A stretch of DNA of 64,000 nucleotides, from contig NZ_JOEI01000031.1 of assembly GCF_000718095.1 (NCBI RefSeq), forward strand, positions 1 to 64,000, in the 5' to 3' direction. The position numbers were made by a program, and so were the translations under genes. The stretch comes from Streptomyces scopuliridis RB72. GTDB taxonomy: Bacteria; Actinomycetota; Actinomycetes; Streptomycetales; Streptomycetaceae. Below the pieces are notes generated by a model, which was not told the DNA's origin, made no database searches, and worked only from the letters and a program-made list of their open reading frames with translations. Positions 28,556 through 36,720 of this stretch are shown here, one piece after another (positions within the stretch are counted from its first letter, which is position 1; every line of letters begins with the position of its first letter).

Positions 28556-29017
28556 ATGGTCTCTACAGCTGTCCCCGTGCGGACCCGGAGTGACCGGACG
28601 ACTCCGCTCCTCGTTGGCCATCGGCCATGTCCCCGGCCCCAGGGAGCCCCTGTGCCCGCACCACCCACCGCTCAGGCCCCGGCTGTCTCCGCGGGGCCCG
28701 CGCGCCACGGAGCGCACCCCGGGGCGCATCATGGGGCGCACCGAGCGGAGCCGCACCGGCCCCCGCCGGTCCCCGTCGCGCCCGCCACGCGGCCCGCCGC
28801 GGACCCGGCGGACGACGTGGCCGGCCGGGTGGCTTTCAGCTGTCCGCTGGTCCCGGTGGTCCTCGCGGTGTACCGCGCGTCCTTCGGCGGCACGGCGGCG
28901 GCCGCGGCCGGTCTCGTCGCGGTGACCGCGCTCCGCCGGCCGCTACCGCGCGGGTCCGAGCGCGCCGCCGCCCGGCAGCGCCCGGACAGCGTGCGGAGGA
29001 GGCCAGGACGTACGTAA
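28556..29017 (+). CDS. Hypothetical protein upstream of adpA
   Basis: 153-aa frame from ATG 28556. The N-terminal half is Pro/His/Arg-rich with repeated HGAHPGAHHGAH; the C-terminal half contains a hydrophobic segment (VAFSCPLVPVVLAVYRASFG, then GTAAAAAGLVAVTAL), which could be one or two membrane spans. GC bias at third positions looks coding. I recall similar short proteins encoded before adpA in other Streptomyces, but no family can be named and it may not be translated. Confidence 0.4.
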   Translation: MVSTAVPVRTRSDRTTPLLVGHRPCPRPQGAPVPAPPTAQAPAVSAGPARHGAHPGAHHGAHRAEPHRPPPVPVAPATRPAADPADDVAGRVAFSCPLVPVVLAVYRASFGGTAAAAAGLVAVTALRRPLPRGSERAAARQRPDSVRRRPGRT

Positions 29018-29495
29018 CGTACGCAACGTCCGGAAGCCGTCACTCCCCGAGCCACCAAGGGGCGCGCCGGGGCTCGCGCGTGCGCGAAAGGCGTGCGCCG
29101 GGAGACTGAGTGCGTCACACCGACGCACCCATCGCTTTTCAGCCAACTTCGCGCTTGAGTAGACCCCTTGGTGAAATGGCCTGCCAACCCCCTTGCCACC
29201 AGGGAAGAAAGGACCGCAGCGGTCCTGGGCACCCTACGGGGACGGGCCATGCATGCGACGCCCACTTCCACTCTCGGCTTCCGAGTGGAACGCTTCGTGA
29301 TCGAATGCTTCGCGCCAAGTTGCCTTGTCGACATAGCGCCGGTTGGAGAACTTGTCACGCCGGCACCACGGAACACAGTAGATTCGATCATGAGTATCGA
29401 AGGCTGGGGACCCGTGCAAAACCGAGGGGAATCGTGCAGGAGCGAGAGGCCCGACAAGAACGGGGAGACGCGAACACCGAGGGGGGCTTAGCACC
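29018..29495 (+). promoter_or_regulatory. Long upstream region of adpA
   Basis: 478 nt without a convincing gene. It is noticeably richer in A/T than its surroundings and is expected to contain the adpA promoter and leader. Two 9-of-10 matches to the AdpA consensus TGGCSNGWWY are found on the minus strand at 29240-29249 and 29308-29317; neither is perfect. A 107-codon GTG frame (29168-29491) runs to just before adpA but has no ribosome site. A GAGGGGGG ribosome site for adpA lies near 29480. Confidence 0.5.
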
Positions 29496-30716
29496 ATGAG
29501 CCAGGACTCCACTGCCGCACCGGAGTCAGCACGCAAACTTTCCGGGCGACGTCGCCGGGAAGTCGTCGCTGTGCTGCTCTTCAGCGGTGGCCCCATCTTC
29601 GAGAGCTCCATCCCGCTCTCCGTGTTCGGAATCGACCGCCAGGACGCCGGGGTTCCCCGCTATCGCCTGCTCGTCTGCGGCGGGGAGGACGGGCCGCTGC
29701 GCACCACCGGCGGCCTCGAACTCACCGCGCCGTACGGCCTGGAGGCGATCAGCAGGGCCGGCACGGTAGTGGTACCGGCCTGGCGGTCGATCACATCACC
29801 GCCACCGCCGGAGGCACTGGACGCGTTGCGCCGTGCCCATGAAGAGGGCGCGCGAATCGTCGGTCTGTGCACCGGCGCGTTCGTGCTCGCCGCGGCCGGT
29901 CTGCTGGACGGCCGGCCGGCCACCACGCACTGGATGTACGCACCGACGCTCGCCAAGCGTTATCCGTCCGTCCATGTGGATCCGAGAGAGCTGTTCGTCG
30001 ATGACGGAGATGTGCTCACCTCCGCGGGGACAGCGGCCGGAATCGATCTGTGTCTGCACATAGTCCGGACGGATCACGGCGCGGAGGCGGCGGGGGCGCT
30101 CGCCCGCAGACTGGTCGTACCACCACGGCGCAGCGGCGGCCAGGAGCGCTATCTGGACAGGTCTTTACCAGAGGAAATCGGCTCCGACCCGCTCGCCGAG
30201 GTCGTGGCCTGGGCGCTGGAGCATCTGCACGAGCAGTTCGACGTGGAGACGCTCGCGGCCCGCGCGTACATGAGCCGCCGTACGTTCGACCGGCGGTTCC
30301 GCTCGCTCACCGGGAGCGCGCCGCTGCAGTGGCTGATCACCCAGCGGGTGCTGCAGGCGCAGCGGCTGCTGGAGACCTCCGACTACTCGGTCGACGAGGT
30401 CGCGGGCCGCTGCGGCTTCCGCTCCCCGGTGGCGCTGCGCGGCCACTTCCGGCGCCAGCTGGGCTCGTCCCCGGCGGCCTACCGGTCCGCCTACCGGGCC
30501 CGCCGGCCACAGGGCGAGTCCATGCCCCACGGGGTCATGGAGTCGATCGTCCCCGCCCAGGCGTCCCCGCACTCCAGGCGGGCGGCGGCAGCCGCCAGCA
30601 CGCCCGGCCAGGCGGCGGCGTCGGCGTCGGTGGCGGAGCACGGAAAGACCGGCTCCGACATGTACGCGACAGGTCCGGGCCGTCCGAGTCTGCCCGGTCA
30701 GCGGAGCGCCCCGTAG
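29496..30716 (+). CDS. adpA: AdpA, AraC/XylS-family master regulator of development and secondary metabolism
   Basis: 406-aa regulator with an N-terminal ThiJ/PfpI/DJ-1-like dimerisation domain ([40 protein letters not shown]) and a C-terminal AraC-type DNA-binding domain ([54 protein letters not shown]). AdpA activates hundreds of genes for aerial growth and antibiotics. A TTA codon (30165-30167, codon 224) falls in the linker between the domains, so translation needs the bldA tRNA-Leu(UUA), as in other Streptomyces. The tail after residue 340 is poorly conserved and Ala-rich. Confidence 0.96.
   Translation: MSQDSTAAPESARKLSGRRRREVVAVLLFSGGPIFESSIPLSVFGIDRQDAGVPRYRLLVCGGEDGPLRTTGGLELTAPYGLEAISRAGTVVVPAWRSITSPPPPEALDALRRAHEEGARIVGLCTGAFVLAAAGLLDGRPATTHWMYAPTLAKRYPSVHVDPRELFVDDGDVLTSAGTAAGIDLCLHIVRTDHGAEAAGALARRLVVPPRRSGGQERYLDRSLPEEIGSDPLAEVVAWALEHLHEQFDVETLAARAYMSRRTFDRRFRSLTGSAPLQWLITQRVLQAQRLLETSDYSVDEVAGRCGFRSPVALRGHFRRQLGSSPAAYRSAYRARRPQGESMPHGVMESIVPAQASPHSRRAAAAASTPGQAAASASVAEHGKTGSDMYATGPGRPSLPGQRSAP
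30165..30167 (+). other. TTA leucine codon in adpA (bldA dependence)
   Basis: In the frame from 29496 this TTA is codon 224 (RS-L-PEEIG), located in the interdomain linker. TTA is the rarest codon in Streptomyces and is read by the developmentally regulated bldA tRNA. Confidence 0.97.
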
Positions 30717-30726
30717 GGTAAGGCGC

Positions 30727-31329
30727 ATGAACGATCGAATGGTGTGGATCGACTGCGAGATGACCGGGCTCTCGCTGACGGACGACGCACTCATCGAGGT
30801 GGCCGCGCTGGTCACCGACTCGGAGCTGAACGTGCTCGGCGAAGGGGTGGACATCGTGATCCGCCCGCCGGACGCGGCGCTGGAGACCATGCCCGAGGTG
30901 GTGCGGCAGATGCACACCGCCTCGGGACTCCTCGACGAGCTGGCGGGCGGCACCACGCTCGCCGCCGCCGAGGAGCAGGTCCTCGCGTACGTACGCGAGC
31001 ATGTGAAGGAGCCCGGCAAGGCCCCGCTGTGCGGAAACACGGTCGGCACCGACCGGGGCTTCCTGCTCCGCGACATGCCGACGCTGGAGGGCTACCTCCA
31101 CTACCGCATCGTCGATGTCTCCTCGATCAAGGAGCTGGCCCGCCGCTGGTACCCGCGGGCCTACTTCAACAGCCCGGAGAAGAGCGGCAACCACCGCGCG
31201 CTGGCGGACATCCGCGAATCCATCGCGGAGCTGCGCTACTACCGCGAAGCGGTCTTCGTACCCCAGCCGGGCCCGGACTCGGACACGGCCAAGCAGATCG
31301 CCGCGAAGCACGTACGCCCCGCGGAATAA
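30727..31329 (+). CDS. orn: Oligoribonuclease
   Basis: 200-aa DEDDh exonuclease that degrades 2-5-nt RNAs and pGpG from c-di-GMP turnover. Exo motifs: WIDCEMTGL (D9, E11), [34 protein letters not shown] and the Exo[21 protein letters not shown] with the catalytic His and Asp. The ATG lies 10 nt after adpA with a TAAGGCGC region before it; the adpA-orn order is the standard Streptomyces arrangement. Its pGpG role connects functionally to the GGDEF-EAL protein at 53.6 kb. Confidence 0.95.
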   Translation: MNDRMVWIDCEMTGLSLTDDALIEVAALVTDSELNVLGEGVDIVIRPPDAALETMPEVVRQMHTASGLLDELAGGTTLAAAEEQVLAYVREHVKEPGKAPLCGNTVGTDRGFLLRDMPTLEGYLHYRIVDVSSIKELARRWYPRAYFNSPEKSGNHRALADIRESIAELRYYREAVFVPQPGPDSDTAKQIAAKHVRPAE

Positions 31330-31434
31330 CCACCCCCGCCGGGCCCGGCCCCGGCCCCCGGAATCCGGGCGCGAGCACCCTCGCGGACCCTGTACACTTT
31401 TTCTCGGCCGGTAGGGAACGAAGACCGGCCCTTG

Positions 31435-31507
31435 GTGGGTATAGCTCAGCTGGTAGAGCACCTGGTTGTGGTCCAGGATGTCGCGGGTTCAAGTCCCGTT
31501 ACTCACC
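31435..31507 (+). tRNA. tRNA-His (GTG anticodon)
   Basis: Full cloverleaf: acceptor arms GTGGGTA/TACTCAC, anticodon stem CCTGG/CCAGG (31461-31465/31473-31477) with loop TTGTGGT and anticodon GTG at 31468-31470, T-arm GCGGGTTCAAGTCCCGT. The base before the 5' end (G, 31434) and the discriminator C (31507) form the G-1:C73 pair diagnostic of histidine tRNA. CCA is not encoded. Confidence 0.97.
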
Positions 31508-31517
31508 CTTGTCGATC

Positions 31518-31549
31518 AAGGCCCGACCTGCGAAAGCAGGCCGGGCCTT
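31518..31549 (+). terminator. Hairpin terminator after tRNA-His
   Basis: AAGGCCCGACCTGC and GCAGGCCGGGCCTT pair around a GAAA tetraloop (31532-31535), with one A/C mismatch, followed by CTTCTTCG. A strong intrinsic-type terminator for the tRNA transcript. Confidence 0.88.
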
Positions 31550-31892
31550 CTTCGTGCCCAGGAGCGCGACGAGTACGCGCGCGGAGGCGTTCCACCCCGG
31601 GCCGCCCAAGAAGGAAGAAGGCGCGGCGGCTGGTCGCTCTCACGCCTGCTGAAAAATTTACCCAAATCCTATTGACTCGTCCTATATCTGATGCAAGCTG
31701 ATAAATAGACCACAAAACCGAAAGAGCCACAAAGCCGGTGAGGACGTCTGGTCGGCGGAGTGACTTGGACAGGATGTGGTTCAGGCCCCCGGCAAGCCGG
31801 CGCGATACCGAGGCAGCAGTGACGACTGAAGCTTCAGGACACGCGCAGCACTACCGGGGACTGTTTTTGCCCTCGGAGCGCCCACCGCCTTC
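31550..31892. other. Intergenic region with an AT-rich island and hairpins
   Basis: No convincing gene. From about 31650 to 31735 the sequence is strikingly A/T-rich for this genome (for example AAAAATTTACCCAAATCC and GATAAATAGACCACAAAACC) and contains TTGACT at 31673-31678. Downstream are a CCGGC-AA-GCCGG hairpin (31789-31800) and a 12-bp palindrome CTGAAGCTTCAG (31826-31837), followed by a short T-run. This could be a promoter plus small RNA convergent with cebR, or a remnant of DNA inserted next to a tRNA gene. An open frame at 31738-32313 is antisense to cebR and is not credible. Confidence 0.4.
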
Positions 31893-33041
31893 TCAGGACG
31901 AGCCCCGCACCACCAGTTCCGTCGGCAGTACCAGCTGCTGCGGGCCTGCCCCGGGCTCCGGCTTCCCGGGCGGCGTCGGCCCGGCCTCCGACAGGACCAG
32001 CCGGGCCATCGCCCGGCCCATCTCCTCTATCGGCTGGCGGACGCTCGTCAGGGGCGGGTCCATGTGGCGGGCTATCGCCGAGTCGTCGAAGCCGATCAGC
32101 GCCACGTCGTCCGGTATGCGCCGGCCCGCCGCGCGGAGGGTTTGGCGGGCGCCGGCCGCCATGACGTCGGAGGCCGCGAAGACCGCGTCCAGGGCCGGGC
32201 GGCGGGCCAGTAGTTCGCGCATCGCGCGCCGGCCGCCCTCCTCCGTGAAGTCGGCCACGGCGATCAGCGACTCGTCCGGAGCGTGGCCGGCCTCGGCGAG
32301 GGCCCGGCGGTAGCCGTCCAGGCGGCAGGACGCGCCGTAGACCTCCAGGCGTCCGGTGATCGTCGCGATCGTACGGCGGCCCCGGGAGAGCAGATGCGCC
32401 ACGGCCGTACGCGCGCCACCGGCGTTGTCGGAGTCGACCGAGGGCAGCGGTTCGGCCGCCGAGCGGCGTCCGCTGATGACCGTCGGGATGCCGGTCCCGG
32501 CCAGCAGGTCCGGCAGCGGATCGTCCGCGCGGACCGAGACCAGCAGCACCCCGTCCACCCGGTGCGCGGCCAGGTACTGCGCCAGCCTGCGGCGCTCGCG
32601 CGCGCCGCCCGCGAAGGTGAGCAGCAGCTGCATCCCGGTCTCGGCGAGCGCCTCGCCCACCCCGCTGACGATGTCCGAGAAGTACGGCTCGGCGAAGAAC
32701 CGCGCCTCCGGCTCGGGCACCACCAGGGCGATCGCGTCGGCGCGGTTGGCGGCGAGCGCGCGGGCCGCGCGGTTCGGTACGTACCCCAGCTCGGCGATGG
32801 CCGCCTCCACCGCGGCCCTCGTCGGCGCGCTCACCCGCGGCGAGCCGTTGATCACCCGGGAGACCGTGCCCCGCCCGACCCCGGCATGCGCGGCCACCTC
32901 TTCGAGCGTGGGCGCCTTCCCGCCGCGCGACCGGGCCGCAGGAGCCGCAGGAGCCGTCCGGTCCGTACCAGCCGTCCGGTCCGTACGAGCCGCACGTGCC
33001 GTACGGGGCTCAGGTGCCTCACGGGCCGTGCGAGCTGTCAT
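31893..33041 (-). CDS. cebR: CebR, LacI-family repressor of cellobiose/cello-oligosaccharide uptake
   Basis: 382-aa LacI/GalR regulator with a long Arg/Thr-rich N-terminal extension of about 40 residues, then the HTH TLEEVAAHAGVGRGTVSRVI followed by NGSPRVS, and a periplasmic-binding-like effector domain (GVLLVSVRADDPLPDLLAGT, DSDNAGGARTAVAHLLSRGR, AVFAASDVMAAGARQTLRAA). CebR releases DNA on binding cellobiose or cellotriose. It is divergent from cebEFG with an exact CebR site in the gap. ATG with GGGAGGCGGAG upstream. The extension arises partly from an imperfect direct repeat of GCCGTCCGGTCCGTAC in its coding DNA. Confidence 0.92.
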   Translation of the reverse strand: MTARTAREAPEPRTARAARTDRTAGTDRTAPAAPAARSRGGKAPTLEEVAAHAGVGRGTVSRVINGSPRVSAPTRAAVEAAIAELGYVPNRAARALAANRADAIALVVPEPEARFFAEPYFSDIVSGVGEALAETGMQLLLTFAGGARERRRLAQYLAAHRVDGVLLVSVRADDPLPDLLAGTGIPTVISGRRSAAEPLPSVDSDNAGGARTAVAHLLSRGRRTIATITGRLEVYGASCRLDGYRRALAEAGHAPDESLIAVADFTEEGGRRAMRELLARRPALDAVFAASDVMAAGARQTLRAAGRRIPDDVALIGFDDSAIARHMDPPLTSVRQPIEEMGRAMARLVLSEAGPTPPGKPEPGAGPQQLVLPTELVVRGSS

Positions 33042-33128
33042 CTCCGCCTCCCCAATGAATCCGTCCCGAGTCCAGCCCGGTCCCTTGACACCCCTACGGG
33101 GACCCGCGACGCTTCAACCCATCACACA

Positions 33129-33142
33129 TGGGAGCGCTCCCA
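33129..33142. promoter_or_regulatory. CebR operator
   Basis: TGGGAGCGCTCCCA, a perfect 14-bp palindrome identical to the published CebR consensus. It lies in the cebR-cebE gap, 87 nt before cebR and 101 nt before cebE. Confidence 0.95.
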
Positions 33143-33243
33143 CCGTACCCGACCCATACATGCCCCGCACGCTGCCCGACCACGCCCGGACGGCCGCCCA
33201 CAGGGCCCGGAGGGCCGGCAGGCCGGTGCACTAGGAGGACGTC

Positions 33244-34578
33244 ATGCGTACACGTACTCGCTCGTCCCGGGTGGTGGTCCTCGCGGCCGTCGCCGCGCTC
33301 GGCGCGGGAGTCCTGGCCGGCTGCGCCCAGGACAGCGAAGGCCCCTCCGGCAGCGCCACGAGCGGCGGCGGAGACGGCGGCAAGGGGAAGACCACGCTCA
33401 CGGTGGGGGTCTTCGGGGCCTTCGGCCTGAAGGAGGCCGGGCTCTACGACCAGTACATGAAGCTCCACCCCGACGTCGTCATCAAACAGACATCCATCGA
33501 GCGCAACGAGAACTACTACCCCCAGCTGCTCACCCACCTCGGCAGCGGCAGCGGACTCGCCGACATCCAGGCGGTCGAGGTCAACAACATCGCCGAGGTC
33601 ACCGCCACCCAGGCGGACAAGCTCGTGGACCTCGGCAAGACCGACGGCGTACGGCAGGACAGCTTCCTGCCGTGGAAGTGGGCGCAGGCCACCAACGAGG
33701 CAGGCCGGACCATAGGGCTCGGCACCGACATCGGGCCCGAGGGCATCTGCTACCGCAAGGACCTCTTCGCCGCGGCAGGGCTCCCCTCCGACCGGGCGTC
33801 GGTCGGCGCGCTCTGGGCGGGCGACTGGCGGAAGTATCTGGACGCGGGGAAGAAGTTCAAGGCCAAGGCGCCCAAGGGAACGGCCTTCGTGGACTCGGCG
33901 AGCGGTGTCATGGCCGCCATCACCGGCAGCGAGGCGAACCGGTTCTACGACAAGGACGGCAAGGTCATCTACAAGACCAACCCGGCCGTACGGAACGCGT
34001 GGGACATCGCCGCGGAGTTCGCCGGGGCGGGACTGACCGCCAAACTCCAGCAGTTCACCCCGGCCTGGGACCAGGGGTACGCGAACGCCGGCTTCGCCAC
34101 CGTCTCCTGCCCGGCCTGGATGCTCGGCTACATCCAGGACAAGTCCGGCGCCGCGGGCAAGGGCAAGTGGGACGTGGCCGCCGCGCCGAAGCCCAGCAAC
34201 TGGGGCGGCTCCTTCCTGGTCGTGCCCGAGGCGGGCAAGCACAAGAAGGAGGCGGCCGAACTCGTCGCCTGGCTGACCGCGCCCGAACAGCAGGCCACGT
34301 TCTTCGCGAAGCGCGGCAGCTTCCCCAGCTCCCAGGCGGCGTACGCGCTGCCCGCCGTGTCCGGCGCGAAGCACGAGTACTTCGGCAACGCCCCGATCGG
34401 GGAGATCTTCTCCGCCGCCGCCCAGGGCGTACCGGTCCAGATCGTCGGTCCGAAGGACCTGATCATCGCGCAGAACCTGGCCGATGTCGGCATGCTCCAG
34501 GTCGACCAGAAGGGCACGTCCTCCAAGGACGGCTGGAACGCGGCCGTCAAGGCGATCGACAACGCACTGGACCAGTGA
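33244..34578 (+). CDS. cebE: Cellobiose/cellotriose-binding lipoprotein
   Basis: 444-aa solute-binding protein of the ABC sugar family (family 1). Lipoprotein signal with lipobox LAGC (cleavage before the Cys of GVLAGCAQDSEG). Sugar-binding features include TSIERNENYYPQLLTHLGSG, LGTDIGPEGICYRKDLFAAA, TVSCPAWMLGYIQ and SNWGGSFLVVPEAGKHKKEA. ATG with AGGAGG upstream. It binds cello-oligosaccharides outside the membrane and delivers them to CebFG. Confidence 0.92.
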   Translation: MRTRTRSSRVVVLAAVAALGAGVLAGCAQDSEGPSGSATSGGGDGGKGKTTLTVGVFGAFGLKEAGLYDQYMKLHPDVVIKQTSIERNENYYPQLLTHLGSGSGLADIQAVEVNNIAEVTATQADKLVDLGKTDGVRQDSFLPWKWAQATNEAGRTIGLGTDIGPEGICYRKDLFAAAGLPSDRASVGALWAGDWRKYLDAGKKFKAKAPKGTAFVDSASGVMAAITGSEANRFYDKDGKVIYKTNPAVRNAWDIAAEFAGAGLTAKLQQFTPAWDQGYANAGFATVSCPAWMLGYIQDKSGAAGKGKWDVAAAPKPSNWGGSFLVVPEAGKHKKEAAELVAWLTAPEQQATFFAKRGSFPSSQAAYALPAVSGAKHEYFGNAPIGEIFSAAAQGVPVQIVGPKDLIIAQNLADVGMLQVDQKGTSSKDGWNAAVKAIDNALDQ

Positions 34579-34581
34579 CCG

Positions 34582-35652
34582 ATGGCCAGCAGTGACGCGA
34601 CCGCCGTCCCGGAGGCGGGCGTCGGGGACACGACGGGGGTCGGGGACACGGCGCCCGCCGGCCCTCGGGAACGGCAGGAGAAGCGGCAGCGGGGGCGGGA
34701 GCGACCGGCGCCGCGGGGCGAGGAACGGGACGACCGGCGCCGGGAGCGGCGCAGCCGCTGGTACCGCCGCGACGTGCGGTGGAGCCCGTACGCCTTCATC
34801 GCCCCGTTCTTCGTCTTCTTCCTGGCCTTCGGCCTCTTCCCGCTCCTCTACACCGGCTGGGCCTCGCTCCACCGGGTGGAGCTGACCGCGCCCACCGACA
34901 TGGAGTGGGTGGGGCTGCGGAACTTCTCCCGGCTGATCAGTGACGACTTCTTCTGGAACGCGCTGAGGAACACCGTCACCATCGGGATTCTCTCGACCGT
35001 TCCGCAGCTGCTGATCGCGCTGGGCATCGCGCATCTGCTCAACTACCGGCTGCGCGGCTCGATGTTCTTCCGGGTCGCGGTGCTCACTCCGTACGCCACC
35101 TCGGTGGCCGCCGCGACGCTCGTCTTCGTCCTCCTCTTCGGCCGCGACTACGGAATGATCAACTGGGTGCTGGGGCTGGCCGGCATCGACCCGGTCGACT
35201 GGCAGAACGGCGCCTGGACCTCACAGCTCGCGGTCTCCACGATCGTCATCTGGCGCTGGACCGGCTACAACGCGCTGATCTATCTGGCGGCGATGCAGGC
35301 CATCCCGGACGATCTGTACGAGTCGGCGGCGCTGGACGGGGCCTCGCGGTGGCAGCAGTTCCTGCATGTGACCGTCCCTTCGCTGCGGCCGACGATCCTG
35401 TTCACGTGCGTGGTCTCGACGATCGGCGCGACCCAGCTCTTCGGCGAGCCGCTGCTGTTCAACGGCGGCGCGGGCGCGACGGGCGGGGCGGATCACCAGT
35501 TCCAGACGCTCGGGCTCTATCTGTACGAGCAGGGCTGGGTGAATCTGCATCTCGGCCGGGCCTCGGCGATCGCCTGGACGATGTTCCTGATCCTGCTGAT
35601 CATCGGCGCGGTGAACTGGATCATCGCCCGCCGTCTCCGCAAGAGCGCGTAG
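34582..35652 (+). CDS. cebF: Cello-oligosaccharide ABC permease CebF
   Basis: 356-aa inner-membrane permease with six membrane segments and the EAA loop (LYESAALDGASRWQQFLHVT, VPSLRPT). A long hydrophilic, Arg/Glu-rich N-terminus of about 65 residues precedes the first membrane span (AFIAPFFVFFLAFGLFPLLY); such extensions are common in actinobacterial sugar permeases. It starts 3 nt after cebE. No ATPase gene lies in the cluster, in line with the use of the shared MsiK ATPase encoded elsewhere. Confidence 0.92.
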   Translation: MASSDATAVPEAGVGDTTGVGDTAPAGPRERQEKRQRGRERPAPRGEERDDRRRERRSRWYRRDVRWSPYAFIAPFFVFFLAFGLFPLLYTGWASLHRVELTAPTDMEWVGLRNFSRLISDDFFWNALRNTVTIGILSTVPQLLIALGIAHLLNYRLRGSMFFRVAVLTPYATSVAAATLVFVLLFGRDYGMINWVLGLAGIDPVDWQNGAWTSQLAVSTIVIWRWTGYNALIYLAAMQAIPDDLYESAALDGASRWQQFLHVTVPSLRPTILFTCVVSTIGATQLFGEPLLFNGGAGATGGADHQFQTLGLYLYEQGWVNLHLGRASAIAWTMFLILLIIGAVNWIIARRLRKSA

Positions 35653-35661
35653 GGGAGAGAG

Positions 35662-36558
35662 ATGGCGACGACTTCACAGACCGGCGGGCAGCGGACCCGG
35701 AACGTGATCAGTGGCAGGAACAGGAAGGGCGCGGGGCGCCAGTTGCACGGCGGGCGGATCACCCACGCCGTACTGATCCTCTTCACCGCGGGCTCGCTCT
35801 TCCCCCTGGTGTGGACGGCGGTCGCGGCCTCCCGCAACAACACCCGGCTCGCCCAGACCCCACCGCCCTTCTGGTTCGGCGGAAACCTCTTCAAGAACCT
35901 CGAAATCGCCTGGACCGACGCCAATATGGGCACGGCCCTGCTCAATACGACGATCGTCGCCGGGGCGATCGCGGCGGGTACGGTGCTCTTCTCCACGCTC
36001 GCCGGTTTCGCCTTCGCCAAGCTGCGCTTCCGGTTCAAGAATCTGCTTCTGCTGCTGGTGATCGGCACGATGATGGTGCCGCCGCAGCTCAGCGTCGTAC
36101 CGCTGTACATGCTGATCGCCGAGCTGTCCTGGACCGATCAGCTCCAGTCCGTCATCCTGCCCACCCTGGTCAGCGCGTTCGGTGTGTTCTTCATGCGGCA
36201 GTATCTGACCGGGGCGCTGCCCACCGAGCTGATCGAGGCGGCCCGGGTGGACGGCGCGAGCAGCTGGCGGGTGGTGTGGCATGTGGTCTTCCCGGCCGCA
36301 CGGCCCGCGATGGCCGTGCTCGGGATACTGACCTTCGTGATGGCCTGGAACGACTTCTTCTGGCCCATCATCGCGCTGACCCAGAACGGCAGCCCCACCG
36401 TGCAGGTGGCGCTGACCGGACTCGGCCGCGGCTATATCCCCGACCAGTCGGTGATCATGGCCGGAGCGCTGCTGGGCACGCTGCCGCTGCTGCTCGCGTT
36501 CGTGATCTTCGGCAGACATATCGTCGGCGGCATCATGCAGGGCGCGGTCAAGGGCTGA
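35662..36558 (+). CDS. cebG: Cello-oligosaccharide ABC permease CebG
   Basis: 298-aa permease partner of CebF. Six hydrophobic segments, EAA loop LIEAARVDGASSWRVVWHVV, and the family-typical GTMMVPPQLSVVPLYMLIAE and FVMAWNDFFWPIIALT. It begins 9 nt after cebF with GGGGAGAGAG upstream. Forms the membrane channel for cellobiose/cellotriose import. Confidence 0.92.
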   Translation: MATTSQTGGQRTRNVISGRNRKGAGRQLHGGRITHAVLILFTAGSLFPLVWTAVAASRNNTRLAQTPPPFWFGGNLFKNLEIAWTDANMGTALLNTTIVAGAIAAGTVLFSTLAGFAFAKLRFRFKNLLLLLVIGTMMVPPQLSVVPLYMLIAELSWTDQLQSVILPTLVSAFGVFFMRQYLTGALPTELIEAARVDGASSWRVVWHVVFPAARPAMAVLGILTFVMAWNDFFWPIIALTQNGSPTVQVALTGLGRGYIPDQSVIMAGALLGTLPLLLAFVIFGRHIVGGIMQGAVKG

Positions 36559-36563
36559 AGGCC

Positions 36564-36602
36564 CGTACGGCCGGTCCTCGTACGGCCGGTCCTCGTACGG
36601 CC
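36564..36602. repeat. 15-bp tandem repeat between cebG and bglC
   Basis: Unit CGTACGGCCGGTCCT at 36564-36578 and 36579-36593, then a partial third copy (CGTACGGCC, 36594-36602). It starts 5 nt past the cebG stop. CGTACG and GGCC cores make each unit partly palindromic. Confidence 0.9.
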
Positions 36603-36618
36603 GCAGCCCCCGTACAGC

Positions 36619-36671
36619 ACCCCTGCACCCCTGCACCCCTGCACCCCTGCACCCCTGCACCCCTGCACCCC
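36619..36671. repeat. 8-bp tandem repeat (ACCCCTGC x 6.6) before bglC
   Basis: Six full copies of ACCCCTGC (36619-36666) plus ACCCC. Strand-asymmetric C-rich minisatellite, 49 nt before the bglC start. Copy number is likely to vary by slippage. Confidence 0.95.
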
Positions 36672-36720
36672 ACTCGTACCACCACATCCCCCCATCCCTA
36701 CGGTCAACGGGAGCCGCACC

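Noticed and set aside
29168..29491. 107-codon GTG frame leading up to adpA
   Set aside because: No ribosome site, no homology; more likely leader DNA. A regulatory uORF cannot be excluded.
31738..32313. Plus-strand frame overlapping cebR
   Set aside because: Antisense to the certain LacI-type gene and without family features.
36564..36671. Possible CRISPR array between cebG and bglC
   Set aside because: The repeats are contiguous 15-bp and 8-bp units without spacers, and no cas genes are present.
36706..36720. CebR-like half-site just before bglC
   Set aside because: Only 9 of 14 positions match the palindrome and the right arm is missing.
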